From CAZTHK01 sp964613215 (GTDB lineage: Bacteria; Krumholzibacteriota; Krumholzibacteriia; Krumholzibacteriales; CAZTHK01), in NCBI GenBank assembly GCA_964613215.1, contig CAZTHK010000012.1, positions 1-64,000 of the forward strand: DNA of 64,000 nt, read 5' to 3'. How positions within the stretch are numbered: the stretch's first letter is position 1; each line of letters starts with the position of its first letter. Below the pieces are notes generated by a model. That model saw only the letters and a list, made by a program, of their open reading frames with translations. It had not been told where the DNA came from and made no database searches. Of the stretch, positions 1 through 8,828 are shown one piece after another. The position numbers were made by a program, and so were the translations under genes.

Positions 1-22
1 AGTTGTTATCAGGAGAATTTTA

Positions 23-37
23 TCCCTTGACAAGGGA
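23..37 (-). terminator. Weak inverted repeat after rplS
   Basis: TCCCTT and AAGGGA form a 6-bp stem with a 3-base loop about 15 bases past the rplS stop. No T-run follows on the minus strand, so this is at most a weak terminator or an mRNA 3'-end stabiliser. Confidence 0.25.
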
Positions 38-51
38 AGGCCTCATAGGTG

Positions 52-414
52 TTATCTGTTTCTATCCCTGTATTCGGTTTTCTCGGGTACATGGGCGGCC
101 TTGCCCTTCAACTTACGCAGATAATAGAGCTTGGCACGCCTTACCCTGCCGCGGCGAATTACCTTAATGGAAGCAATGTTGGGAGAATGAATGGGAAAAA
201 CACGTTCTACCCCGATACCCTGACTGATCTTTCGCACAGTAAAGGTAGCCTGTACTCCCTTTCCTCTTCTCCCTATTACCACACCTTCAAAGGGTTGAGT
301 CCGCTCTCTTTCTCCCTCTGAAATCATTACTTCCACCCTCACGGTATCCCCGATGCTGAAGGGGGAAACCGAATCCTTCATATGCTTTGCCGAAACCTGA
401 TCGAGGATATCCAT
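52..414 (-). CDS. rplS: 50S ribosomal protein L19
   Basis: Ribosomal protein bL19, which lies at the interface between the two subunits. The 120-residue product has the family's usual length. The conserved core ERTQPFEGVVIGRRG and the basic stretch IRRGRVRRAKLYYLR are both present. The ATG at 414 follows an AAGGAGG site at 5-base spacing. It is the last gene of a minus-strand run ffh-rpsP-khpA-rimM-trmD-rplS, about 80 bases after trmD, an arrangement common in bacteria and consistent with co-transcription. Confidence 0.97.
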   Translation of the reverse strand: MDILDQVSAKHMKDSVSPFSIGDTVRVEVMISEGERERTQPFEGVVIGRRGKGVQATFTVRKISQGIGVERVFPIHSPNIASIKVIRRGRVRRAKLYYLRKLKGKAAHVPEKTEYRDRNR

Positions 415-495
415 CTTTCCTCCTTATTAGTTGACTTAACATCAGTATACTAAGTTCTTCCTGGTCAATCTATATACCGTAACCAACCCCTCCCC

Positions 496-1197
496 TCAGG
501 AATTCTCGCTTCCAGCCAGATCCGGCCTGTACCGGCGGGTGTTCTCCCGGGCGGATTCTTCGCGCCAGGCCTGGATAGCCTGGTGATCACCCGATATCAA
601 CACCTCCGGGACCTTCAAACCTCTGAACTCCGGCGGCCTGGTATAATATGATGAATCCAGGGCATAGTCTCTTTCCGGGGAAAACGAATCGGTTTCTCCC
701 GATCTCTGGTCACCCAGAACACCCGGGATATTTCTCACCACAGCCTCAGTCACTACCAGGGCGGGCAATTCTCCCCCGCTGAGGACATAATCACCTATGG
801 AAATAGTATCAGTTACTACCAACTCCCTTACCCTCTCATCCACCCCCTTATAGCGGCCACAGACAAAAATCAGTCTCTCCACACCTGAAAGCTCACCGGC
901 TGTCTTCTGATTGAATTTTCTCCCGGCGGGGGAGAGAAGAATAACTTCCGTATCCAGATTATCCCCGGCAGAGTGGATATGCTCGACTGCTCTTACTGCC
1001 GGTGGAGCCGTCATAACCATGCCGGGTCCTCCGCCGTAAGGATAATCGTCCACACTTCCGTGCTTGTCGGCGGAAAAATCTCTCAGGTTCACCACGTGAT
1101 AATGCAGCAAACCCTTCTCCGCCGCTATCTCCAGCGCTCCGGTCTCCAGTATCTGTCTGAACATCTCCGGGAATATGGTTATAAAATAAATCTCCAA
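496..1197 (-). CDS. trmD: tRNA (guanine-N1)-methyltransferase TrmD
   Basis: Methylates G37 next to the anticodon of tRNAs reading CNN codons, using SAM; cytoplasmic homodimer with a trefoil-knot fold. Visible family motifs are ITIFPEMF at the N-terminus, YPYGGGPGMVM, the knot region DYVLSGGELPALVVTEAVVR and LDSSYYTRPPEFRG, which carries the expected catalytic Asp. The frame is open to a GTG at 1212. The TTG at 1197 is preferred because GGGAAGG lies about 6 bases before it and because the product then begins MEIYFITIFP like other TrmD proteins. rimM lies upstream and rplS downstream. Confidence 0.95.
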   Translation of the reverse strand: MEIYFITIFPEMFRQILETGALEIAAEKGLLHYHVVNLRDFSADKHGSVDDYPYGGGPGMVMTAPPAVRAVEHIHSAGDNLDTEVILLSPAGRKFNQKTAGELSGVERLIFVCGRYKGVDERVRELVVTDTISIGDYVLSGGELPALVVTEAVVRNIPGVLGDQRSGETDSFSPERDYALDSSYYTRPPEFRGLKVPEVLISGDHQAIQAWREESARENTRRYRPDLAGSENS

Positions 1198-1279
1198 GAA
1201 AAACCTTCCCACTGCCCTGTAAGGTCAAAATATTATTCAGGTTCAACATCGAATAATACGTTTCAGAGCAATCTTTAAA

Positions 1280-1813
1280 TCACAACTTCAATTCGGTAAG
1301 GCCCTCCGGCAGCTTCTTCAGCTGTAACGTCCCTTCATTCAGATCTATCCTCTCTATCAGCTCAGGAACAAAAGGTACCGGGACGTCCCTGTCACTGAGA
1401 CTGACCACGATACACCTCTGACTTGAACCCAGCAGCAGATCAGTGATTTCACCCATCCGGCTTCCGTCACAGTAGCTTACCTCAAGACCCATCAGCTGGA
1501 AGGGCATTATCTCATCCGGGCTGGTGGAATCATCCATCTCCTCCAGAGGTAATTCCAGTTTATACCCCACCACCGCTTCCGCCTGGTCAATGGAGTCTAT
1601 TCCGGACAACTTCAGGATATAGGCATTCTTCTTCCTTCTGTGTTTTTCCACCCCGACCTGTTTTTCACCATACTTTCCGGACAGTTCAAGACTCTCCGCC
1701 TTCAAGGCATTAATCCAGAAATCATCGGTGGGCATAAGTTTAACTTCACCCTTCAGTCCCACTGCTTTTACTATCCTGCCTAATGTCACTCTATCGTTCA
1801 TTTCTTCCATCAC
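1280..1813 (-). CDS. rimM: 16S rRNA processing protein RimM
   Basis: Assembly factor for the 30S head that binds S19 and helps 16S rRNA maturation. At 177 residues it has the family length: an N-terminal RimM beta-barrel (VTLGRIVKAVGLKGEVKL, about 8-95) and a C-terminal PRC-barrel (about 100-175, with VPFVPELIERID). Its ATG overlaps the khpA stop by four bases, which points to translational coupling. ATG codons at 1813, 1810 and 1801 are all possible starts; none can be excluded by sequence alone. Confidence 0.94.
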   Translation of the reverse strand: MMEEMNDRVTLGRIVKAVGLKGEVKLMPTDDFWINALKAESLELSGKYGEKQVGVEKHRRKKNAYILKLSGIDSIDQAEAVVGYKLELPLEEMDDSTSPDEIMPFQLMGLEVSYCDGSRMGEITDLLLGSSQRCIVVSLSDRDVPVPFVPELIERIDLNEGTLQLKKLPEGLTELKL

Positions 1814-2055
1814 TCTCTTATCTCTATAAGCACCTTCTTGCCCATCCGGGTTGCCGCTGCATTAACAAGAGCCCTCAGCGCCTTGGCAGTTTGTCCGTTA
1901 CGGCCTATAATCTTGCCCACATCTTCCTTGTCCACCGAAAGGACCACAATATCGGTACCCTTTCTCTTCTCCCTGGTTATCTCGATGGCTTCCGGTTTGT
2001 CTACCAGCATCTCAGTTATCTTCCTGATCATATGCTCTATTTTATCTACTCCCAT
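1810..2055 (-). CDS. khpA: KH-domain RNA-binding protein KhpA (YlqC family)
   Basis: Small 81-residue single KH-domain protein. The RNA-gripping GxxG loop is seen in VGKIIGRNGQTAKALR (about residues 46-61). In Firmicutes, KhpA pairs with KhpB and affects cell-wall growth; in other phyla the role is less clear, so only RNA binding is asserted here. It sits between rpsP and rimM, its usual place, and overlaps rimM by four bases. Confidence 0.92.
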   Translation of the reverse strand: MGVDKIEHMIRKITEMLVDKPEAIEITREKRKGTDIVVLSVDKEDVGKIIGRNGQTAKALRALVNAAATRMGKKVLIEIRE

Positions 2056-2104
2056 ATAAATCCCTCTCTTCCTCGTAAATCATCATCCTAACAGCATTCC
2101 AGAG

Positions 2105-2701
2105 CTACTTTTCCTCTTTGTCTTCCTCCGGTTTTTCTGTGCCTGATCCCGCTTTCTCGCTTTCCTTCTTCCCTTCCTCTGAAACCTCTTCAGGGCCTGA
2201 TGTATCCTTCCCGGCATCCTCCTCCTTATCCTTTTCCTCCTTCTCCGCCTGTTCGCCGGCAGGAGCAGCTGCTTCCCCCTCTACCTTATCCCCCTCTTCC
2301 TCTTCCCTGGCTTCTTTCTCTATCTCCTCCTTCGGGGGAGGAGCTTCTTCCACTTTTTCCTCTTTCTTCGGCCTGGCGGAAGGCTGCTTGGCCCTTCTCT
2401 CCTCGATCACCGAATCCAGCTGGTGGATCTCAACTCCCGATTTCAACAACTGCCACCTCTCCAGAATACCGATCCTGCGCAGAATCGATCTGGCGTTCTC
2501 GGTGGGTTTGGCTCCGTTGCCCAGCCATTTGAATACCTTGTCATCATCAACCCTGATATCGGGAGGATCCTTCATGGGATCGTAATATCCCAGTATCTCT
2601 ATAAACCTTCCGTCACGGGCCCTCCTGATATCCGCAGCCACGATTCGATAAAAAGCATTCTTCTTCGATCCCATTCTCTTCAATCTGATTGTTACTGCCA
2701 A
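2105..2701 (-). CDS. rpsP: 30S ribosomal protein S16 with long charged C-terminal tail
   Basis: Ribosomal protein bS16. Residues 1-85 are the standard S16 fold (VTIRLKRMGSKKNAFYRIV, RDGRFIEILGYYDP, NGAKPTENARSILRR). The next 110 or so residues are a low-complexity tail rich in Glu, Lys, Pro and Ala, so the 198-residue product is more than twice the usual 80-90. From memory, extended S16 proteins are also known in Bacteroidetes. The TTG at 2701 is chosen as start because GGAGG lies 6 bases before it. It is 32 bases downstream of ffh. Confidence 0.95.
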   Translation of the reverse strand: MAVTIRLKRMGSKKNAFYRIVAADIRRARDGRFIEILGYYDPMKDPPDIRVDDDKVFKWLGNGAKPTENARSILRRIGILERWQLLKSGVEIHQLDSVIEERRAKQPSARPKKEEKVEEAPPPKEEIEKEAREEEEGDKVEGEAAAPAGEQAEKEEKDKEEDAGKDTSGPEEVSEEGKKESEKAGSGTEKPEEDKEEK

Positions 2702-2733
2702 TTTCTACCTCCGTAATAACCTTAGTCCTCTAA

Positions 2734-4056
2734 TCATGAAAATGGAAAGTTCGCCGGCATCTTGCCGGAGAATCCGGAAATCTTCTTCATCATCTTTTTG
2801 ACCTGCTTGAACTTTTTTAACAGGCGGTTTACATCCTGAGGTGTGGTTCCACTCCCCCTGGCTATTCTCCTGCGCCTTGATCCCGATATTATCCCGGGAG
2901 ATCGACGCTCCTCCGGAGTCATGGAACAGATAATCGCCTCCGTCCTGGCCATCTCCTCCTCTCCCGCCCCTTCCATCTCCAGGGCCTTGCCCTTCATACC
3001 GGGGATCATCCCCATAATCTGATCAAGCGGCCCCATCTTCTTCAGCCTCTGAAGCTGCTTCAGAAAATCCTCCAGGGTAAAACTCTCCTTTCGGATCTTA
3101 CGCTCCAGATCCCTGGCTTCCTTCTCATCTATGGACTTCTCAGCCTTTTCCACCAGGGTAAGTACGTCTCCCATACCCAGAATCCTGCCGGCCATCCTGT
3201 CCGGATAGAAAGGCTCCAGATCGCCGGGCTTTTCACCAATTGAAACGAACTTGACCGGTTTCCCGGTCACAGATGTGACCGACAGTGCTGCTCCCCCCCT
3301 GGTATCTCCGTCCAGCTTGGTCAGCACCACGCCGGTAAAATCTATCTCCCGTTTAAACTCCTGGGCAACCCTGACCGCCTCCTGGCCAGTCATACTGTCT
3401 ACAGCCAGGAGGATCTCCTCCGGTTTCAGAACCTTCTTGACAGCACTTAACTCCGACATCATCTCCCTGTCTATATGCAGCCGTCCTGCTGTATCCACTA
3501 TTAGAGTATCTATAAACTTCAGTTTAGCTTTCTTACCGGCTCCCTTTACAATATCTGTCACCGGCACATCCGTTCCGGGAGCGTGAAAGGGGATATCTAT
3601 CTGTTTGGCCAGAACAACCAGTTGCTCCACCGCAGCCGGCCGGTAAACATCACATGCCACCAACATGGGCCTGCGGCCCTTCTTCTTCAGGTGTAAGGCC
3701 AGCTTGGCGGCAAAAGTCGTTTTTCCGGATCCCTGAAGACCGGCTATCATTACCCCGGCAGGTGAACCGGAAAGATTGAAGGGCGCCGGTTCTCCTCCCA
3801 GAGTATTGATAAGTTCCCGGTTGACTATTTTAACTACTTGCTGATCGGGGGTGAGGCTATCCAGCACCTTCCTGCCCAGAGCCTTCTCCCCCACCCTGCT
3901 GACCAGGCCCTTTACCACCTTATAGTTTACATCCGCCTCCAGCAGAGCACGACGGACCTCCCTCATGGCATCCTCTATATGCTTCTCCCGTACCCTGCCG
4001 TGACCGCGCAACTCTTTGAATACCCGGCCTAACTTATCACTCAGGTCCTGAAACAC
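2734..4056 (-). CDS. ffh: Signal recognition particle GTPase Ffh (SRP54)
   Basis: Targets ribosomes making membrane and exported proteins to the translocon, together with 4.5S RNA and FtsY. The 440 residues hold an N-domain (1-85), a GTPase G-domain (P-loop GLQGSGKTT near residue 108, DTAGR, TKLDGDTRGG) and a C-terminal M-domain (about 300-440) with the RNA-binding signature GSRRRRIARGSGTTPQDVNRLLKKF. The GTG at 4056 follows a strong GGGAGGG site. It heads the rpsP-trmD-rplS run. Confidence 0.97.
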   Translation of the reverse strand: MFQDLSDKLGRVFKELRGHGRVREKHIEDAMREVRRALLEADVNYKVVKGLVSRVGEKALGRKVLDSLTPDQQVVKIVNRELINTLGGEPAPFNLSGSPAGVMIAGLQGSGKTTFAAKLALHLKKKGRRPMLVACDVYRPAAVEQLVVLAKQIDIPFHAPGTDVPVTDIVKGAGKKAKLKFIDTLIVDTAGRLHIDREMMSELSAVKKVLKPEEILLAVDSMTGQEAVRVAQEFKREIDFTGVVLTKLDGDTRGGAALSVTSVTGKPVKFVSIGEKPGDLEPFYPDRMAGRILGMGDVLTLVEKAEKSIDEKEARDLERKIRKESFTLEDFLKQLQRLKKMGPLDQIMGMIPGMKGKALEMEGAGEEEMARTEAIICSMTPEERRSPGIISGSRRRRIARGSGTTPQDVNRLLKKFKQVKKMMKKISGFSGKMPANFPFS

Positions 4057-4287
4057 AAACCCTCCCTCAATAAATGATAAAAGTTAACAAAATAACATAA
4101 CACAGGCAAGTGAAAACAAATATTCACCATACCCCTCGGGAAACCTGCAACTTGGATTACCGGATAATATAAAACGGGTAAATCCACTGCCTGATATCAA
4201 AGTAATATCTACAGGGATATTTTTAAACAAAAAAATAATTACCGCTGTACGGACGAATTCACGGAATACAGGCAGTTTGAACAGATA

Positions 4288-4977
4288 TTATCCCCTGACA
4301 GCCGCAATGGCCCGGGAGTAATCTTCGCTTTTAAAAACCCCGGTACCGGATACCAGCACCTGTCCTCCCGCCTCCCTCACTATTGCTGCATTGGATGGTT
4401 TTATCCCGCCGTCTATCTCTATCACATAATGATATCCCCTCTCTTCCCTCATTTCGACCGACTGCTTGATCTTGTCCAGCACCTCCTCCCTGAAGCTCTG
4501 CCCCCCGAAACCCGGCACCACTGACATTATCAGCAACAGGTCTATCTGTTCCATAAGGTCCTCCACCGCTGAAAGGGGGGTAGAGGGATTGATGGCTACA
4601 CCGGCGGCACACTGGTGCTTCTGTATCTTTTCGATGAGTTCCCGGTGCCCCCTCTCCAAGGCCTCAACGTGAAAGGATACCGCATCACTGCCCGACTCTA
4701 TAAAGCTGACCGCATAATCAGCAGGATTCGAAATCATCAGGTGAGTCAACAGGGGAATATTGCTCACCCTGTTTACAGCAGCCACTATAGCCGGCCCGAA
4801 GGTGATATTGGGAACAAAATGGCCATCCATAACATCCAGATGCAGAAAATCCGCCCCGCTTCTCTCCACCGCTTCTATCTCCCCGGCCAGAATGGAAAAA
4901 TCCGCCGATAGAAGAGATGGTGCCACCGCCACTTTCTTATTAGTCAACTGCCGAGACAACCAGTTCAATGGCATCAC
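4288..4977 (-). CDS. rpe: Ribulose-phosphate 3-epimerase
   Basis: Interconverts ribulose-5-phosphate and xylulose-5-phosphate in the pentose phosphate pathway. It is a TIM barrel of about 220 residues. Family motifs in order are APSLLSADF, HLDVMDGHFVPNITFG, HLMI, MSVVPGFGGQSF and IEIDGGI, covering the metal ligands and the phosphate site. The frame overlaps the upstream PASTA gene by 38 bases. A start at the TTG at 4947 or the GTG at 4932 would remove most of that overlap and leave a more typical N-terminus, so the start is uncertain. Confidence 0.95.
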   Translation of the reverse strand: MMPLNWLSRQLTNKKVAVAPSLLSADFSILAGEIEAVERSGADFLHLDVMDGHFVPNITFGPAIVAAVNRVSNIPLLTHLMISNPADYAVSFIESGSDAVSFHVEALERGHRELIEKIQKHQCAAGVAINPSTPLSAVEDLMEQIDLLLIMSVVPGFGGQSFREEVLDKIKQSVEMREERGYHYVIEIDGGIKPSNAAIVREAGGQVLVSGTGVFKSEDYSRAIAAVRG

Positions 4978-5674
4978 CTTCCCTTAAACGGGCCCCCGGA
5001 GGAGGATTCTGTGACAGTATGGTGTTGGGGAACTCATCCCGGTTCAACCTGGTGGTCACCCGCCCCACCTTGAATCCCGCTTCGGTTATCCTCTCCCTGG
5101 CAAACAGCAAATCTCTACCTGTCAGATCAGGCATCATATACAACTCGGGCTCGCCCTTCATGGACAGCAGCAGATCTATCTCGGAACCCTGAGGAACTTC
5201 CATTCCAATATGTGGACTGGAAGAAATAACCCCGCTCTTACCATTCCCATGGAAATATATCCTCACCACCTGCCCCCTGCTAAATCCGGCGCTTTTCAGA
5301 AGGAGGGTGCTCTCCCTCAGGGACATGTTCCTCACATCAGGTACCATCACCATCTTACGGCCCGAACTTACCACCACCTTGACCGATCTTCCCCCTTTCA
5401 GCTTTTCATCCGGACCGGGATTCTGCTCCACTATATAGTCCTCCGGAATCTCCTCTGAATTACACCTGGCAATGACCAGCATATTCAACCCGACCTCCCG
5501 GCATCTTTCTTCGGCAACCTTCACATTAATCCCTACCAGCTCTGGAACGATGGTAATGTCGCCCCTCCCCACCAGCTGGGGAAGTATAAAGTAGTTAAAC
5601 AGAATTACACCCAGGATGAACGATCCCATTACCAGAAACAGATACCTTACCAGACGCTGATACGATTTCTTCAC
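4940..5674 (-). CDS. Membrane-anchored protein with three PASTA domains
   Basis: Residues 12-33 form one membrane segment (YLFLVMGSFILGVILFNYFI). The rest is extracytoplasmic and divides into three PASTA repeats (about 40-105, 108-172 and 175-243), each with a VPDLVG-like opening and a QNPxPG-like close. PASTA domains bind peptidoglycan or muropeptides in Ser/Thr kinases and PBPs. No kinase or transpeptidase domain is present, so the role may be structural or sensory at the cell wall. It lies between fmt and rpe, 6 bases after the fmt stop. The start is the GTG at 5674. Confidence 0.85.
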   Translation of the reverse strand: MKKSYQRLVRYLFLVMGSFILGVILFNYFILPQLVGRGDITIVPELVGINVKVAEERCREVGLNMLVIARCNSEEIPEDYIVEQNPGPDEKLKGGRSVKVVVSSGRKMVMVPDVRNMSLRESTLLLKSAGFSRGQVVRIYFHGNGKSGVISSSPHIGMEVPQGSEIDLLLSMKGEPELYMMPDLTGRDLLFARERITEAGFKVGRVTTRLNRDEFPNTILSQNPPPGARLREGDAIELVVSAVD

Positions 5675-5680
5675 TGTCTG

Positions 5681-6622
5681 TTACCGCCTTCCCAGAAGAT
5701 CGCCTTTATTGAGATGGTAACCTTTGATAAAATCATCAGCCGGCAGAACTTTTCTGCTCTCCAGCTGAAGGGTATTAATATTAATACTACCTCTCCCGCA
5801 ACCCACTCTGATACTTCCACCCTCAACATCCATGACCGTTCCAGGCCGGGCCCGGCGGGGAAGTATATCCGCAGGCTCGGCTCTGTGAATCTTTATATAA
5901 TTTCCATTATGATAGGTAAAACTTCCCGGCCAGGGATTCATACCCCTGATATGATTATGAACAGTTATGGAATTCTCATCCCATTCAATCTCTCCATCCT
6001 CTTTTTTGAGAAGGGGCGCTTTACTGGCTCCCTCCTCAGGCTGGGGCACCGGCTCCATGGTTTCTAATTCCAGCCCCCGGAGAGTTTCCAGCAGCAATTC
6101 ACCCCCCAAGCCGGCCAACCGGCCGAACAGACTTCCCGCGTCCTCTGTTGGGTGAATCGGTACCGCCCTCTGAACGTACATGGGCCCCTGATCCAGCGAC
6201 TCCGACATCTCCATGGTAGTCACGCCGGTGAACTGCTCCCCTCTTAATATGGCATGATTAACCGGGCTGGCACCGCGGTAGGCCGGCAGCAGGGAGGCGT
6301 GGACATTTACACTGGCTTTCTCCGGTATTTCAAGGGCTTCAGGGGGAAAAATCAGTCCGAATGCCACTACCACAAAGAAATCGGGTTTGATTCCCCTTAA
6401 CCTTTCCAGCAGGTCATCCTTCCTGAAACTGTCCGCAGTGATTACCGGCAAATTATTATTCCTGGCAGCCACACGGACCGGGGTGGGGCTTGGTTTGCCC
6501 TTCCTGGCCGACCTTCTGTCAGGCTGGGTTACCACCAGTACCGGCTGGTAAGCCGTACCCAGCAGTGCTTCCAGAGAGGGGATAGCAAAATCAGGTGAAC
6601 CAAAAAAAACCACCCTGCCCAT
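5681..6622 (-). CDS. fmt: Methionyl-tRNA formyltransferase
   Basis: Formylates the initiator Met-tRNA using 10-formyl-THF. It has the N-terminal formyltransferase domain (VVFFGSPDFAIPSLEALL; catalytic Asn and His in NVHASLLPAYRGASPVN; GVTTMEMSESLDQGP) and the C-terminal tRNA-binding domain (about 205-310, IRGMNPWPGSFTYHNG). The frame is open to 6637. The ATG at 6622, one base past the def stop, gives the family's usual N-terminus MGRVVFFGSP. It is paired with def, as is common. Confidence 0.96.
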   Translation of the reverse strand: MGRVVFFGSPDFAIPSLEALLGTAYQPVLVVTQPDRRSARKGKPSPTPVRVAARNNNLPVITADSFRKDDLLERLRGIKPDFFVVVAFGLIFPPEALEIPEKASVNVHASLLPAYRGASPVNHAILRGEQFTGVTTMEMSESLDQGPMYVQRAVPIHPTEDAGSLFGRLAGLGGELLLETLRGLELETMEPVPQPEEGASKAPLLKKEDGEIEWDENSITVHNHIRGMNPWPGSFTYHNGNYIKIHRAEPADILPRRARPGTVMDVEGGSIRVGCGRGSININTLQLESRKVLPADDFIKGYHLNKGDLLGRR

Positions 6623-6623
6623 T

Positions 6624-7142
6624 CTATTTTTCACCACTACCTATCTTCTTTAATTTTATCAATTTCGGCTTAAGCAACATCCTTTTTGCCACCGACATAC
6701 GGTCGATAAACAAAATCCCATTGAGATGATCATACTCATGCTGAATAATCCGGGAAACCAGGCCATCGTCCCGGATTACCTTCCTGTGGCCATTCCGGTC
6801 GAAATACTCCACCTCTATTGAAACAGGCCTCGCTATATTCCCCCTGATACCGGGGAAACTGAGGCAACCCTCCTCCATGGAAGAGGTTTCCCCGGAACTA
6901 TCCAGAATCCTGGGATTTACCATCTGGAGCAAGGTGCTCTGACTGGGTGGATCAGGATTAACCACCATTACGGAATCGGTAACCCCCACCTGTTGAGCAG
7001 CCAGGCCTACTCCCTGATCCCTGACCATGGTCTCGGTCATTGCATCCAGAAGGTCATGCAGCCCGGAATCGAAATTGGATACCGGCTCGCTCTTACTTCT
7101 GAGCACGGGATCACCGTATATCCTTATAGTCAGCGTCTTCAT
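6624..7142 (-). CDS. def: Peptide deformylase
   Basis: Removes the formyl group from nascent N-terminal methionine; metal-dependent. The three signature motifs are GVGLAAQQVG, EGCLSFP (Cys metal ligand) and QHEYDHLNG (HExxH). About 172 residues, the normal length. The frame opens at a GTG at 7151; the ATG at 7142 begins MKTLTIRIYGDPVLR, as in relatives. It is followed almost directly by fmt. Confidence 0.96.
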   Translation of the reverse strand: MKTLTIRIYGDPVLRSKSEPVSNFDSGLHDLLDAMTETMVRDQGVGLAAQQVGVTDSVMVVNPDPPSQSTLLQMVNPRILDSSGETSSMEEGCLSFPGIRGNIARPVSIEVEYFDRNGHRKVIRDDGLVSRIIQHEYDHLNGILFIDRMSVAKRMLLKPKLIKLKKIGSGEK

Positions 7143-7167
7143 CTCTATCACAGTAAAGGCTCAGGCA

Positions 7168-7485
7168 TTAATCTTCCCGCTTGTTCACTACCGTGGCCAC
7201 AGCGCTTTTGACCAGCTCTATCTTTACATTTTCGCTGATCTTGACCACTATCATATGCTCCTTCACATCCGAGATGACTCCGTACAGTCCACCATTGGTA
7301 ATTATCTTATCGCCCTTCCTCAGGTTACTCACCATCTCCTGATGCTGCTTCTGCTTCTTCTGCTGCGGCCTGATCATCAGAAAATAAAAAATCACAAACA
7401 GAAGAACGATAAAAATGATACTGGTCATGAAACTGGGTCCACCCTCTGCTCCGCCCCCGCTCATAGCAAAGATAATAAATGACAT
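7168..7485 (-). CDS. yajC: Preprotein translocase subunit YajC
   Basis: Small inner-membrane protein of the SecDF-YajC complex that assists Sec export. A single membrane helix (about 20-40, IIFIVLLFVIFYFLMIRPQQKKQK) is followed by a cytoplasmic domain with GDKIITNGGLYGVI. It sits after tgt, its common position, but secD and secF do not follow; def and fmt come next. Confidence 0.93.
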   Translation of the reverse strand: MSFIIFAMSGGGAEGGPSFMTSIIFIVLLFVIFYFLMIRPQQKKQKQHQEMVSNLRKGDKIITNGGLYGVISDVKEHMIVVKISENVKIELVKSAVATVVNKRED

Positions 7486-7551
7486 TTTGCCTCCTTTTAG
7501 CGGTAAATTCCGGACCTCCCATCCACCTCCGCGTCACATCCCCCGGTAAGA

Positions 7552-8694
7552 TCAATCATTCCCTGAATTCTTCGAATTGTACTTTCTATAAAACTCCTCC
7601 CTCCACTCTAAAAAGCATCCATCTGTTATAGATTGCCTCATTTCAGCCATCATATGCAAGTAAAAATATATATTGTGATAGGTTGCCAGCCTGGGAGCAA
7701 GCATTTCGCCAGCCATGAATATATGCCGGAGGTAGGCCCGGGAGTAGTTCCGGCAGGTATAGCATTGACATTCCGGGTCGGGAGAGCGGAAATCCCGCTT
7801 GTAAGCAGCGTTCTTCATAATGCACCTGCCCCGGGAGGTGAACAGGGTTCCGTTTCTGGCATTACGGGTGGGCATAACACAGTCGAACATATCCATCCCT
7901 CTCATCACCGCCTCGATAATATCATGGGGGAAGCCTATTCCCATAAGATAACGGGGCTTTTCAGGAGGAAGCATCCCGGCGGTCTGTTCAGTAAACTCCA
8001 GAAGATCCCTCTTCGGTTCGCCCACCGACAAACCCCCCACCGCGTATCCGGGGAAATCCATTCCTACCAGCTGTTCTGCCGACTCCTTCCTCAGATCGGG
8101 ATAGACCGACCCCTGGATTATTCCAAACAGCACCCTCTCATATCCGTTCCTGTTCACTCTGGGACCACCCACAGAAAGACTCCTCTCCGCCCAGCGGGTG
8201 GTTCTCCTCACCGCCTCAGCTGCGGTGGGATGGTCACAGGGATAGGGAGAACACTCATCCAGAGGCATCATTATATCGGAACCTATATCCAACTGGATAT
8301 CTACCACCTTCTCGGGGGTAAGCATATGCCTGGAACCATCCAGATGAGACTGAAACTCGACTCCCCGGTCAGTTATCCGGTTCAGATCAGCCAGGCTGAA
8401 AACCTGATAGCCTCCACTGTCTGTAAGCACAGGGCCCCTCCAGGACATGAACCGGTGAATTCCACCTCCCTCCCTGATGATATCCTCCCCGGGACGAAGA
8501 TAGAGGTGATAGGTGTTGGCCAGAACTATGCCGGCTCCCGCCCCGGTCAGCTCATCCGGGGATAAAGTCTTCACTGTTGCCTGAGTACCCACCGGCATGA
8601 ATACCGGTGTCTCCACGGTACCGTGATCTGTCTCCAAACGGCCGGCCCTGGCCCCGGAAGGATCTTCTGCTATCAGCTCAAAAAAGAAGGGCAC
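7552..8694 (-). CDS. tgt: Queuine tRNA-ribosyltransferase
   Basis: Exchanges guanine-34 for the queuosine precursor preQ1 in GUN-anticodon tRNAs. The 380-residue TIM barrel has DSGGYQVFSL (catalytic Asp), GGLSVGEPKRDLLEF, MPTRNARNGTLF and the zinc site CQCYTC followed by a downstream His (YLRHIFMAGE). The start is probably the GTG at 8694, though no clear ribosome-binding site precedes it. queA lies upstream in the same direction, so two steps of queuosine synthesis sit together. Confidence 0.96.
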   Translation of the reverse strand: MPFFFELIAEDPSGARAGRLETDHGTVETPVFMPVGTQATVKTLSPDELTGAGAGIVLANTYHLYLRPGEDIIREGGGIHRFMSWRGPVLTDSGGYQVFSLADLNRITDRGVEFQSHLDGSRHMLTPEKVVDIQLDIGSDIMMPLDECSPYPCDHPTAAEAVRRTTRWAERSLSVGGPRVNRNGYERVLFGIIQGSVYPDLRKESAEQLVGMDFPGYAVGGLSVGEPKRDLLEFTEQTAGMLPPEKPRYLMGIGFPHDIIEAVMRGMDMFDCVMPTRNARNGTLFTSRGRCIMKNAAYKRDFRSPDPECQCYTCRNYSRAYLRHIFMAGEMLAPRLATYHNIYFYLHMMAEMRQSITDGCFLEWREEFYRKYNSKNSGND

Positions 8695-8828
8695 CGGTTT
8701 CAGTCCCCCCGCCAGAGCAAAGGTCCTTTAAACTCATATCTGCCCGTTCTGTGATCGGGGCAATCACACCGTGATTCATCCATCCTGTCCTTTCTTTTAC
8801 CACTAACCGCCACGGGCGCTTTATCACC

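Noticed and set aside
1783..2091. Long plus-strand frames opposite rimM, khpA, rpsP, tgt, fusA-like, sdhA and others
   Set aside because: They lie antisense to strongly supported genes, lack ribosome-binding sites and have the amino acid composition expected for shadows of the real frames.
4229..4271. CTGTA/TACAG hairpin with a T-run after rpe
   Set aside because: The stem has only five pairs and a 18-base loop, too weak to call as a terminator.
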